Source: Citromicrobium sp.
GTDB lineage: Bacteria > Pseudomonadota > Alphaproteobacteria > Sphingomonadales > Sphingomonadaceae
Direction of reading: 5' to 3'
Length of the DNA: 7,030 nucleotides
Assembly (NCBI GenBank): GCA_003248395.1
Contig: QFNA01000103.1
Coordinates: 1-7,030 of the forward strand
In this document: positions 1 to 5,934 of the stretch, one piece after another
How the letters are laid out: every line of letters begins with the position of its first letter
Position numbering within the stretch: position 1 is the stretch's first letter
Notes under the pieces: model-generated
What the model was told of the DNA's origin: nothing
The model's database searches: none
The model's input: only the letters and a program-made list of their open reading frames with translations
Translations under genes and position numbers: made by a program

Positions 1-11
1 CAAGGAAAAGG

Positions 12-87
12 TGGTGAGCCCTGCTGGGTTCGAACCAGCGACCTACTGATTAAAAGTCAGTTGCTCTACCGACTGAGCTAAGGGCCC
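12..87 (-). tRNA. tRNA-Lys (anticodon UUU), CCA encoded
   Basis: This lysine tRNA reads AAA and AAG codons. Read on the minus strand, the acceptor stem is GGGCCCT (87 to 81) pairing with AGGGCTC (22 to 16), with a single G2-U71 wobble. The D arm contains AGTCGGTAGAGC. The anticodon stem ACTGA/TCAGT encloses the loop CTTTTAA (56 to 50), giving anticodon TTT at 54-52. The T loop carries TTCGAAC. The discriminator is A (position 15), followed by a genome-encoded CCA (14-12). It lies 52 bases downstream of folK on the same strand, so it could be read through from that operon or have its own promoter; I see no convincing promoter in the gap. Just past the 3' end the minus strand reads CCTTTTCC, a weak T-run without a clear terminator stem. 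Confidence 0.97.
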
Positions 88-139
88 GACCACTTGTGCC
101 GAAGCACGCAGCGCCACCTAGGGGCGCGGCGGGCGGTGG

Positions 140-643
140 TCAAGCGCGGCTTCGCATGCCTTGTCGACGCAGGCGGGCGGCGAGTTGGCGCAGCGTGAGA
201 CCCGAAACCGGATCGCGCCAGTGCGGCGCGATTTCTGTGACTGGATCGAGGACGAAGGCACGCTGGCGAAACTCCGGATGCGGCACTGTCAGTGTACTGG
301 AGTGCCAGACCCCGCCGCTCCACAGGACGACATCGAGATCGAGGGATCGCGCTCGCCAGCGTGCACCTGCTCGCCTGCGACCGAAGTCATCCTCGATCTG
401 TCGCAACTCCTCGAGTAGCGATGGCGGATCGAGTTCGCTCGCCAGCAGCAACGCGGCATTGGCGTAGTGGCGCAGCGAGGGGCCCAGCGGCGCGCTTCTG
501 AAAATCCGACTGAAGGCCACCACCCGCCCGGCATTGCCGTCGAGACGCGCCGCCGCAGCGCGCACGACCTCGCCCGGCGCCCCTATGAGCGGGACCCGCA
601 TGTTGGAACCGAGCGCAACAATGTAGCGATGCGCCTCGCCCAC
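140..643 (-). CDS. folK: 2-amino-4-hydroxy-6-hydroxymethyldihydropteridine pyrophosphokinase
   Basis: FolK (HPPK) is cytoplasmic and transfers pyrophosphate from ATP to 6-hydroxymethyl-7,8-dihydropterin, the step before dihydropteroate synthase in folate synthesis. The 167-residue protein is of normal family length. It opens with the family start YIVALGSN (residues 7-14). The signature RWRARSLDLDVVL (95-107) supplies the Mg-binding aspartates D102 and D104, and PHPEFRQRAFVLDPVTEIAP (121-140) is the conserved C-terminal block. The start is GTG at 643, directly after the aguB stop (TGA at 646-644), with zero bases between, which implies translational coupling; only a weak GAAG-like ribosome site lies upstream. 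The next in-frame ATG would fall inside the conserved GSNM segment, so GTG is preferred. The gene is followed by tRNA-Lys. Identity is secure from the motif set. Confidence 0.95.
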   Translation of the reverse strand: MGEAHRYIVALGSNMRVPLIGAPGEVVRAAAARLDGNAGRVVAFSRIFRSAPLGPSLRHYANAALLLASELDPPSLLEELRQIEDDFGRRRAGARWRARSLDLDVVLWSGGVWHSSTLTVPHPEFRQRAFVLDPVTEIAPHWRDPVSGLTLRQLAARLRRQGMRSRA

Positions 644-1519
644 TCAGATATCTTCGCAGATACGACCGTAGAGTTGTGGCCGGCGATCTCGGAAAAAGCC
701 CATGCCCGCGCGGTGGGTGGCGGCGCGGTCGAGATCGAGTGTTGCGACCAGAACACCACTGTCTGACGCACCAAACTCCTCCATCAGGTCTCCCCATTCG
801 TCGCTGATGAAGCTGTGGCCATAAAAGCTCTGCTGGCGGTCTGCAGGACCTTCGTGGCCGATGCGGTTCGCGGCGGCGACTGGCATGCAGTTCGAAACGG
901 CATGGCCGATCATGGCGCGCCGCCACATGCGACTGGTATCTAGATCTGCGTCATAGGGTTCGGAACCGATGGCCGTCGGATAGAGCAGGACCTCAGCGCC
1001 CCCTAGCGCCATAACACGCGCACATTCGGGATACCATTGGTCCCAGCAGATTCCCACGCCGATACGCGCCGTTCCGCCGTTACAGGGCACGTCCCAGGTC
1101 TTGAAACCGTCGTTGCCGGGTCGAAAGTAGTATTTTTCTTCGTAGCCCGGCCCATCGGGAATGTGGCTCTTGCGGTAAGTGCCCATGATAGCGCCATCGG
1201 GGCCGATCATGGCGAGCGTGTTGTAATAGTGATGCCCGTCACGTTCGAAGAAGCTCGTCGGGATGGCGACGGAATGTTTCGCTGCCAGGTCCTGCATCAC
1301 CAGGACGCTCGGATGTTCGGCAAGCGGTCGCGCGCGTGCGAACAGCGCTTCGTCCTCGTCGCGGCAGAAATATTCGCCCGCGAAGAGTTCGGGCGGTAGA
1401 ACGACCTGCGCGCCCTTGCCCGCAGCGTCCTCGACGAGTGCAGCAACGGCAGCGATATTGCCCGCTTCCTCCGCACGGGCGAGCGGCAGTTGCAGGACGG
1501 CGACGGTCAGGCTTCTCAT
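644..1519 (-). CDS. aguB: N-carbamoylputrescine amidase (nitrilase superfamily)
   Basis: AguB hydrolyses N-carbamoylputrescine to putrescine, CO2 and ammonia, the last step of the agmatine route to polyamines, in the cytoplasm. The 291-residue protein has the full nitrilase-superfamily catalytic triad: E44 in LPPELFAGEYF, K117 in YRKSHIPDGPGYEEKYYF, and nucleophile C158 in GICWDQWYPE. The DGPGYEEKYYFRPG stretch and the QSFYGHSFISDEWG block (230-243) are typical of AguB rather than of generic amidohydrolases. The ATG at 1519 is preceded by AGGGGCGG on the minus strand, an acceptable ribosome site. The upstream methyltransferase-like gene ends 15 bases away and folK begins at the next base after the stop, so an operon is likely. 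The usual partner, agmatine deiminase AguA, is not in this window. Confidence 0.94.
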   Translation of the reverse strand: MRSLTVAVLQLPLARAEEAGNIAAVAALVEDAAGKGAQVVLPPELFAGEYFCRDEDEALFARARPLAEHPSVLVMQDLAAKHSVAIPTSFFERDGHHYYNTLAMIGPDGAIMGTYRKSHIPDGPGYEEKYYFRPGNDGFKTWDVPCNGGTARIGVGICWDQWYPECARVMALGGAEVLLYPTAIGSEPYDADLDTSRMWRRAMIGHAVSNCMPVAAANRIGHEGPADRQQSFYGHSFISDEWGDLMEEFGASDSGVLVATLDLDRAATHRAGMGFFRDRRPQLYGRICEDI

Positions 1520-1534
1520 GCGCCGCCCCTAGAC

Positions 1535-2398
1535 TCACGGACGCTTTATGAACAGCAGCGTCATGCGATCGCTTTCGCCGATGTTTTCGAGTTCGGGGCG
1601 CTTGGTGCGCCAGCTGGGTTTCATTTCCCAGACGCCTTCGGGGTGGTAGGCGTTGTCCTGCGGATTGGCGTTGATCTCGCTGGAGCCGACGAGCTCGAAA
1701 CCGAGCGCCTCGACGAAGCCGACGACATCGTCCTGCCGCAGATAACCTTTCGACCCATTTGCATATTCGGCGCTGGCATCGGCCGGAGCGCGGTGCTGCA
1801 CGATGCCGAGCATGCCGCCGGGCTTGAGCAGGTCGCGCATTTTCTTCAGTTCGCTGTCGGCGCTGTTCCACCGCATGAGGTTGTGCATCATGCGAAACAC
1901 AAGAATGCGGTCGAAGGTGCCCGCCTCGCCTTCGGGGACGGTTTCGAGCGTCATGCCCGAAAAATTGGTCGCCGGGAGACCGGTGAATTCCGCTGCCTCG
2001 GCAGCGAACCCGGCGGCACCGGCGCGGATACCCTGTTGCGTTTCGGCATTGAAAGCACCGGTTGTCGGATCGAAATAGAGCCCGACCAGCTTGCCCTCTC
2101 CGCCGAGGTAATGGCCCAACACGCGCGTGTACCACCCGCCACCGGGCGCATATTCGCCGACCTTCATCTGGGGTCCGACATGGAAAAAGGCGAGGGTTTC
2201 GGCGGGGTGGCGATATTGGTCGCGCACGCGATCCTCGGCGCGGGTGGGATGGTTCAGCGCGCCAGCCAGCGCCTCTGCATGGTGTTCCATGAAAGTCGCA
2301 GCGTCGTGATCCGCATGGCCGGCGTGCCCGGAATCCTCCCGAGCGGCGACGGGTGCGCAGATGGCCATCATCGCGGCGGCGGCAAGCAGGTTACGCAT
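1535..2398 (-). CDS. Exported methyltransferase-like protein (COG4798 type)
   Basis: This 287-residue protein resembles the COG4798 'predicted methyltransferase' family; substrate unknown. Residues 1-19 look like a Sec signal peptide: MRN, then a hydrophobic LLAAAAMMAICAPVAA core, with V-A-A before a likely cut at A19/R20. A His/Asp-rich stretch follows (HAGHADHD, 25-32, then EHH at 38-40). The Rossmann-like part has VGEYAPGGGWYTRVL (80-94) in place of the SAM-binding loop, GKLVGLYFDP (102-111) as the second strand, FDRILVFRMMHNLMRW (162-177), and LLKPGGMLGIVQHR (190-203), all normal class I landmarks. The open frame continues upstream to 2551, but the ATG at 2398 is chosen because AAGGGGAG lies 9 bases before it and the signal peptide starts there. 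It is divergent from msrA and heads the aguB-folK block. Fold and export are well supported; enzymatic activity is inferred. Confidence 0.85.
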   Translation of the reverse strand: MRNLLAAAAMMAICAPVAAREDSGHAGHADHDAATFMEHHAEALAGALNHPTRAEDRVRDQYRHPAETLAFFHVGPQMKVGEYAPGGGWYTRVLGHYLGGEGKLVGLYFDPTTGAFNAETQQGIRAGAAGFAAEAAEFTGLPATNFSGMTLETVPEGEAGTFDRILVFRMMHNLMRWNSADSELKKMRDLLKPGGMLGIVQHRAPADASAEYANGSKGYLRQDDVVGFVEALGFELVGSSEINANPQDNAYHPEGVWEMKPSWRTKRPELENIGESDRMTLLFIKRP

Positions 2399-2407
2399 GG
2401 CAATTCT

Positions 2408-2415
2408 CTCCCCTT
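2408..2415 (-). promoter_or_regulatory. Shine-Dalgarno fixing the start of the exported methyltransferase-like gene
   Basis: The minus strand reads AAGGGGAG, ending 9 bases before the ATG at 2398. It supports that ATG over the longer open frame that extends to 2551 and would overlap the start of msrA on the other strand. Confidence 0.7.
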
Positions 2416-2427
2416 GAGCAGTTGCGG

Positions 2428-2463
2428 GCGCTTGTGAACCTGCCGTGCGGCGATGACAAGCGC
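2428..2463. promoter_or_regulatory. Inverted repeat in the divergent promoter region
   Basis: The 106-base gap between the methyltransferase-like gene (start 2398) and msrA (start 2505) contains a perfect 8-bp inverted repeat: GCGCTTGT at 2428-2435 and ACAAGCGC at 2456-2463, 20 bases apart. The arm centres are 28 bp apart, somewhat under three helical turns. The position, midway between two divergent starts, would suit a shared operator. I could not identify clear -35/-10 pairs; TTGTGA (2432-2437, plus) and TTGTCA (2459-2454, minus) in the arms are -35-like but lack good -10 partners. An 8-bp match of this kind can arise by chance in such a region, so this is tentative. Confidence 0.3.
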
Positions 2464-2488
2464 ATGTCGGCTTCCTATTTCCAGCACC

Positions 2489-2495
2489 AAAGGAG
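2489..2495 (+). promoter_or_regulatory. Shine-Dalgarno of msrA
   Basis: AAAGGAG lies 9 bases before the ATG at 2505. A nearer ATG at 2500 is in another frame and leads nowhere, so the site and the conserved N-terminus together fix the msrA start. Confidence 0.8.
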
Positions 2496-2504
2496 ATACA
2501 TGAT

Positions 2505-3041
2505 ATGGCACAGCAACAGGCAATCGTTGCCGGCGGATGCTTCTGGTGCACGGAAGCGGTAATGAACGACGTGATCGGCGTAAGCGAAGTCGAAAGCGGA
2601 TATATCGGTGGCGATCAGCCCGACCCGACCTACAAGGAAGTGTGTAGCGGGACGACCGGCCATGCCGAGGCGGTGCGCGTAACCTTCGACGGCGATGTCA
2701 TCACCTTGCCTGAAGTGTTCGATGTTTTCATGGGCACGCACGATCCCAGCCAGCTCAACCGGCAGGGTAACGATGTCGGCACGCAATATCGCAGCGCCAT
2801 CTTCCCGCTGGATGGCCAACAGGAAGAGGCCGAGGCCGCGATTGCACGCTGGAACGCCGAGCATCCGGACCAGCGCGCCGTAACCACCATCGAAGGCGGC
2901 GAGTGGTATCCCGCGGAAGACTACCATCAGGAGTACTGGCAGGGAGAAGGCCAGCGAAATCCCTACTGTCAGGCGGTCATCCCGCCCAAGCTGATGAAGC
3001 TGCGCAAGAGTTTCCAGAAATATTTGAAGGACGACGCCTGA
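2505..3041 (+). CDS. msrA: Peptide-methionine (S)-S-oxide reductase MsrA
   Basis: MsrA reduces the S form of methionine sulfoxide, free or in proteins, using thioredoxin as the usual donor. The 178-residue protein is a complete single-domain member without a signal peptide, so it is cytoplasmic. The catalytic motif GGCFWC (10-15) gives nucleophile C12, with C15 in the common GCFWC variant. Other landmarks are SGYIGG (31-36), TGHAEAV (51-57), THDPSQLNRQGNDVGTQYRS (78-97) and YHQEYW (140-145). C155 in NPYCQAVIPPK is the likely resolving cysteine by analogy with other single-domain MsrA proteins. No MsrB domain is fused or adjacent. The gene is alone on its strand here, divergent from the methyltransferase-like gene and convergent with rsmB, whose stop lies 12 bases beyond the msrA stop. 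I see no hairpin terminator in that short gap. Confidence 0.97.
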   Translation: MAQQQAIVAGGCFWCTEAVMNDVIGVSEVESGYIGGDQPDPTYKEVCSGTTGHAEAVRVTFDGDVITLPEVFDVFMGTHDPSQLNRQGNDVGTQYRSAIFPLDGQQEEAEAAIARWNAEHPDQRAVTTIEGGEWYPAEDYHQEYWQGEGQRNPYCQAVIPPKLMKLRKSFQKYLKDDA

Positions 3042-3053
3042 CCGCGCACAGCC

Positions 3054-4289
3054 TCACTCCGCTCGCCATCTTGCGACGAAAAAAGCGTCGAGCCCGCCTT
3101 GCTCCGGCAGCATTCCGGGATCGGTGCGGAGCCAGCCTTCGGTGGAAGGGGCGATCCCGGCGGGGAGTTCATCGGCGGAAATGGGATGTGGTTCGAGATT
3201 GACGTCCATGACCCTCGTCTCGCCCTCCTGCTTCTCTAACGAGCAGGTGGCATAGACCAGCGTTCCTCCAGGCTTGAGCCAGTTTTGTGCGCGCTCGATC
3301 AAGGCCGACTGCAATTCCGCCATATCCTCGATCTGCCGTACGCCAACGCGGTGGAGCACGTCGGGATGACGGCGCGCCGTGCCGGTGGCGGTACAGGGCG
3401 CATCCAGCAGGATCGCATCGAAACGATGCTTAGGCTCCCACTCGAGGGCATCGGCACGGACAATTCCTGCCTTCAGACCGGTGCGTTTCAGATTGGCGCG
3501 TAGAAGCTCTAAACGGCGCTTCGATATGTCGAGCGCCGTAACCTGCCAGCCCTGCGCGGCAAGCTGGAGCGTCTTTCCGCCGGGCGCGGCACAGAGGTCG
3601 AGCGCATGGCGCCCCTCCCCAGTGCCAAGCAAGCGCGCGGGGAGCGATGCGGCAAGGTCCTGGACCCACCATGCGCCTTCGGCGAAACCTGGCAGGTTTT
3701 CGACATTTGCACCCCGCGGCAGGCGCAGATGGCCGGGCATCAGACTGTCCGCGGAAAGCTGGTTTGCCCAATGATCGGTTTCTTCGGGATCGCGCAAAGT
3801 CAGGTCGAGCGGTGGCGGCTCGGCCAGCCCAGCCGCGATGGCTGAAGCGCGTTCACCCCATCGACCGGCAACCTCGGGAGGAAGCGACGGAACCGCAGGA
3901 AGACCGGCCTGGTTGCGTGTGAGCGTGGCAAATACGCCATGCGCCAGACGGCGCGGCCCGCCGGCGAGCAAATCGAGGCCGGTGGCGATGACAGCATGCG
4001 GCGGCGTGCCCAGCCGGAGCCATTGGGCGAGCATGAGGCGCAGCACCATGCGTGCCTTTGCATCGGGAGGAAGCAGCTTTTTCGTGGCGCTATCGATCAG
4101 GGAATCTAGGTCGGTCAGCCAGCGCAACGTCTCGGAGGCAATGGCGCGAGCGAGCGCCTTGTCCTCGAACTTACGGATATCTTTGGTGGCAGGACCGGAT
4201 GCCATGTCCAGCGTCTCCCCCCTGCGCAAGACCGCATCGAGCAAGCGAAGCGCGGCACGGCGCGCATGGATTCCGGAAGGTTGGGCCAT
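3054..4289 (-). CDS. rsmB: RsmB/NOP-family 16S rRNA (cytosine-C5) methyltransferase
   Basis: RsmB-type enzymes use SAM to make m5C in 16S rRNA (C967 in E. coli numbering). The 411-residue protein has the expected two parts. Residues about 5-125 are a NusB-like helical domain (HARRAALRLLDAVLRRG, later ETLRWLTDLDSLID). Residues about 160-411 are the methyltransferase: WWVQDLAASLPARLL (207-221), SAM motif DLCAAPGGKT (231-240), LDISKRRLELLRANL (253-267), LDAPCTATGTARRHPD (295-310) with C299, and YATCSLEKQEGE (346-357) with nucleophile C349. Two cysteines in the PC and TCS motifs are the hallmark of m5C RNA methyltransferases. The ATG at 4289 is the first possible start after an in-frame TAG 12 bases upstream; no good Shine-Dalgarno precedes it. 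It is divergent from the DUF1674 gene. The family is certain; the exact rRNA position is inferred. Confidence 0.93.
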   Translation of the reverse strand: MAQPSGIHARRAALRLLDAVLRRGETLDMASGPATKDIRKFEDKALARAIASETLRWLTDLDSLIDSATKKLLPPDAKARMVLRLMLAQWLRLGTPPHAVIATGLDLLAGGPRRLAHGVFATLTRNQAGLPAVPSLPPEVAGRWGERASAIAAGLAEPPPLDLTLRDPEETDHWANQLSADSLMPGHLRLPRGANVENLPGFAEGAWWVQDLAASLPARLLGTGEGRHALDLCAAPGGKTLQLAAQGWQVTALDISKRRLELLRANLKRTGLKAGIVRADALEWEPKHRFDAILLDAPCTATGTARRHPDVLHRVGVRQIEDMAELQSALIERAQNWLKPGGTLVYATCSLEKQEGETRVMDVNLEPHPISADELPAGIAPSTEGWLRTDPGMLPEQGGLDAFFVARWRAE

Positions 4290-4311
4290 TCGCGCTGCGC
4301 TCTACGCCCAC

Positions 4312-4340
4312 TTGAAACATCGCGCCAGCACGCACATCCT
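4312..4340 (+). promoter_or_regulatory. Candidate promoter of the DUF1674 gene (possible leaderless transcript)
   Basis: TTGAAA (4312-4317) lies 17 bases before CATCCT (4335-4340), which matches the -10 consensus at only three positions. If real, transcription would start about 7 bases later, at the ATG (4347). That would explain why no Shine-Dalgarno is visible before this gene. The -10 is weak, so this is only a suggestion. Confidence 0.25.
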
Positions 4341-4346
4341 CATGGC

Positions 4347-4505
4347 ATGACAAAGCGCGCGACCAGACGACCCGAAAAGTTCGAAAAGCCGAAATATTGG
4401 AGCAATGAACCGCCGCCGACACCGGCAAAAGGGGAAGTCGACGAAAAGCTCAGCCCGACCCGCTATGGCGACTGGGTCCGCGATGGCATCGCGGTCGATT
4501 TCTAG
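4347..4505 (+). CDS. DUF1674 (SDHAF4-like) small protein
   Basis: This 52-residue protein ends in SPTRYGDWVRDGIAVDF, the C-terminal signature of DUF1674, the family of succinate dehydrogenase assembly factor 4. In eukaryotes SDHAF4 binds the flavinated SdhA subunit before complex assembly; a similar role here is inferred from family. The N-terminal half is basic and proline-rich (KRATRRPEKFEKPKYW, then NEPPPTPAKGEV), probably flexible. The usual acidic/glycine stretch before PTRYGDW (as in GPEPTRYGDW) is replaced by EKLSPTRYGDW. The open frame extends up to an ATG at 4266, but that would overlap the rsmB start region, so the ATG at 4347 is preferred; no Shine-Dalgarno is visible. The gene is divergent from rsmB by 57 bases, and its TAG stop overlaps the stop of the convergent P450 gene. 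No sdh gene is in the window. Confidence 0.85.
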   Translation: MTKRATRRPEKFEKPKYWSNEPPPTPAKGEVDEKLSPTRYGDWVRDGIAVDF

Positions 4506-5890
4506 ACAGGTTCCAGGCTGATCCGGAGCCCGTCGCGCGGCTTGGGGATCGGCCAGGCCTGCCATTCGGGTTCACGGTCGAGCACGATCCGGTAGCGCGG
4601 CAGAAGCTGCGCCATGAGGATTTTCACCTGCATGTAAGCGAAGTGCAGGCCGAGGCACATATGCGCGCCGCCGCCGAAGGGAACCCATGCGTATTTGTGC
4701 CGCGCCTTCACCTTGTCGGGCGTGAAACGCAGCGGATCGAAGCTGAGCGGATCGTCCCAGTATTCTTCCATATGATGGACGAGGTGGACGTTGATACCGA
4801 CCGGCGCGCCTGCTGGAATGGTATAGCCGCCATACTCGAAATCGCGCAGCGCGCGGCGCGGTAGCGAAGGCACCGGCGCGACGAAGCGGAGCGCCTCCTT
4901 GAAAGCCATCTCGGTCAGTTCGAGCCGACCCATGTCATCGTAGTCCAGATCGCGCGGCGCACCGCTTGCGTCCGGGCCGCCGGTCACCGCCTCGATTTCC
5001 TGCCGCAGCCTGTCCTGCCATTCGGGATGCTTCGCCAGCAGCCAGACGAGAGTTGTCGCGGAACTGGTAATAGTATCGTGGGCGGCCATCATCAGGAAGT
5101 TCATGTGATCGACCACCTCGTCCACCGGCATCAGCGAACCGTCTTCGTGTGTGGCCGTGGCGAACTGGCTGAACATATCCTGCCCGCCACCTTCTGCCCG
5201 GCGGCGATGGGTCTCGCGCGTAAAGAAATCGACGAGATAGCGGCGCCCGTCGATGCCGCGTTTCATCTGGGTGAAGGGCAAGGCATGACGGATGGGCGTG
5301 ACACTGGCCTGCACCATGTCGACAAAGGCCTGGTTGATGCGGTCGGCTTCCGCACCGAACGGCAGGCCGATAAAACTGTCCGCCGCCAGATCGAGCGTGA
5401 GCGCTTTGATCGCGGGATAGAATTCCATCGGCCCCGCGCCCCATGCGGCGACCTGACGCGCGATGCCGCGATTGAGGCTGCCCGAATAGTGCCGCATCGG
5501 TTCAGGTTTGAAGGCAATCGAAAGCGCGCGACGATCGGCGCGATGATGGTCGAAATCGAGCAGCATGAGGCCGCGAGGGAACAGCCTGTCGAGCAGCGGT
5601 CCCCAGCCCTGTTCGCTGGAGAAAAGCTTGTTGCGATCGAACAGGACGAGTTCGTTCGCATCTGCCCCGATGAGCATGACGGCATAGCCGCCGAAAGCGC
5701 GGTTCTTGTATACCGGCCCGTGGTTCGCATACATCCGCCGGGCGAAAGCATGCGGATCGGCGAGCATGGTGAAGGTGTTGCCGACGATCGGCCAGCCGCC
5801 GTCGCCGGGAATATGATCGAATGCATCGCCCGGCAGGCGATCCTTCCAGTGCGAGAATTCGGCGGGCTGATGCTGCGCGAGCGTGGCCAT
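4502..5890 (-). CDS. Cytochrome P450 monooxygenase
   Basis: This is a 462-residue soluble P450 with no membrane anchor, so it should need separate ferredoxin and reductase partners, which are not in the window. Landmarks in order: PGDGGWPIVGNTF (28-40), the usual proline/glycine entry; LLDFDHHRADRRALSIAF (110-127), the C-helix region; AAHDT (269-273), the I-helix oxygen-activation motif; KEALR (331-335), the ExxR pair E332/R335; DPLRF (385-389), equivalent to PERF; and FGGGAHMCLG (405-414) with heme ligand C412. In the heme loop the usual arginine is histidine (H410), an allowed variant. The N-terminal half recalls the CYP120/CYP26 group by my reading, so a hydrophobic isoprenoid or fatty substrate is possible, but no substrate can be assigned. 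The frame continues far upstream across hemH; the ATG at 5890 is chosen because AGGAGA precedes it by 5 bases. A palindrome lies just upstream. Confidence 0.93.
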   Translation of the reverse strand: MATLAQHQPAEFSHWKDRLPGDAFDHIPGDGGWPIVGNTFTMLADPHAFARRMYANHGPVYKNRAFGGYAVMLIGADANELVLFDRNKLFSSEQGWGPLLDRLFPRGLMLLDFDHHRADRRALSIAFKPEPMRHYSGSLNRGIARQVAAWGAGPMEFYPAIKALTLDLAADSFIGLPFGAEADRINQAFVDMVQASVTPIRHALPFTQMKRGIDGRRYLVDFFTRETHRRRAEGGGQDMFSQFATATHEDGSLMPVDEVVDHMNFLMMAAHDTITSSATTLVWLLAKHPEWQDRLRQEIEAVTGGPDASGAPRDLDYDDMGRLELTEMAFKEALRFVAPVPSLPRRALRDFEYGGYTIPAGAPVGINVHLVHHMEEYWDDPLSFDPLRFTPDKVKARHKYAWVPFGGGAHMCLGLHFAYMQVKILMAQLLPRYRIVLDREPEWQAWPIPKPRDGLRISLEPV

Positions 5891-5895
5891 GGGGT

Positions 5896-5901
5896 TCTCC
5901 T
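5896..5901 (-). promoter_or_regulatory. Shine-Dalgarno fixing the P450 start
   Basis: AGGAGA on the minus strand lies 5 bases before the ATG at 5890. It settles the start of the P450, whose open frame would otherwise run on through hemH in another frame to 6784. Confidence 0.8.
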
Positions 5902-5903
5902 GG

Positions 5904-5925
5904 TTACTTACCCCAATGTAAGTAA
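5904..5925. promoter_or_regulatory. Perfect palindrome, probable TetR-type operator of the P450 gene
   Basis: Arms TTACTTAC (5904-5911) and GTAAGTAA (5918-5925) form a perfect 8-bp inverted repeat around the 6-base spacer CCCAAT. It is A/T-rich within GC-rich DNA. It lies in the 44-base gap between the hemH stop (5935) and the P450 start (5890), 2 bases upstream of the P450 Shine-Dalgarno. Arms of the TTAC/GTAA type and a total span of about 22 bp suit TetR-family repressors, and P450 genes under such repressors are known (for example Bm3R1 with P450 BM-3). No regulator gene is in the window. As RNA the repeat could also fold into an 8-bp hairpin, but without a following U-run it does not look like a terminator. 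Confidence 0.6.
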
Positions 5926-5934
5926 GGCCGCGCG

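Noticed and set aside
111..127. Small hairpin GCGCC/GGCGC between folK and tRNA-Lys as a terminator
   Set aside because: Only 5 bp with a 7-base loop and no following T-run on the minus strand; it would also cut the tRNA off from the operon without a clear promoter of its own.
1490..2437. 315-codon plus-strand open frame
   Set aside because: It is antisense to the exported methyltransferase-like gene and shows no recognisable motifs; long antisense frames are common in GC-rich DNA.
2475..2927. 150-codon minus-strand open frame opposite msrA
   Set aside because: It is a codon-bias shadow of msrA and would start inside that gene without a ribosome-binding site.
3042..3053. Terminator between msrA and rsmB
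   Set aside because: The 12-base gap has no inverted repeat or T-run.
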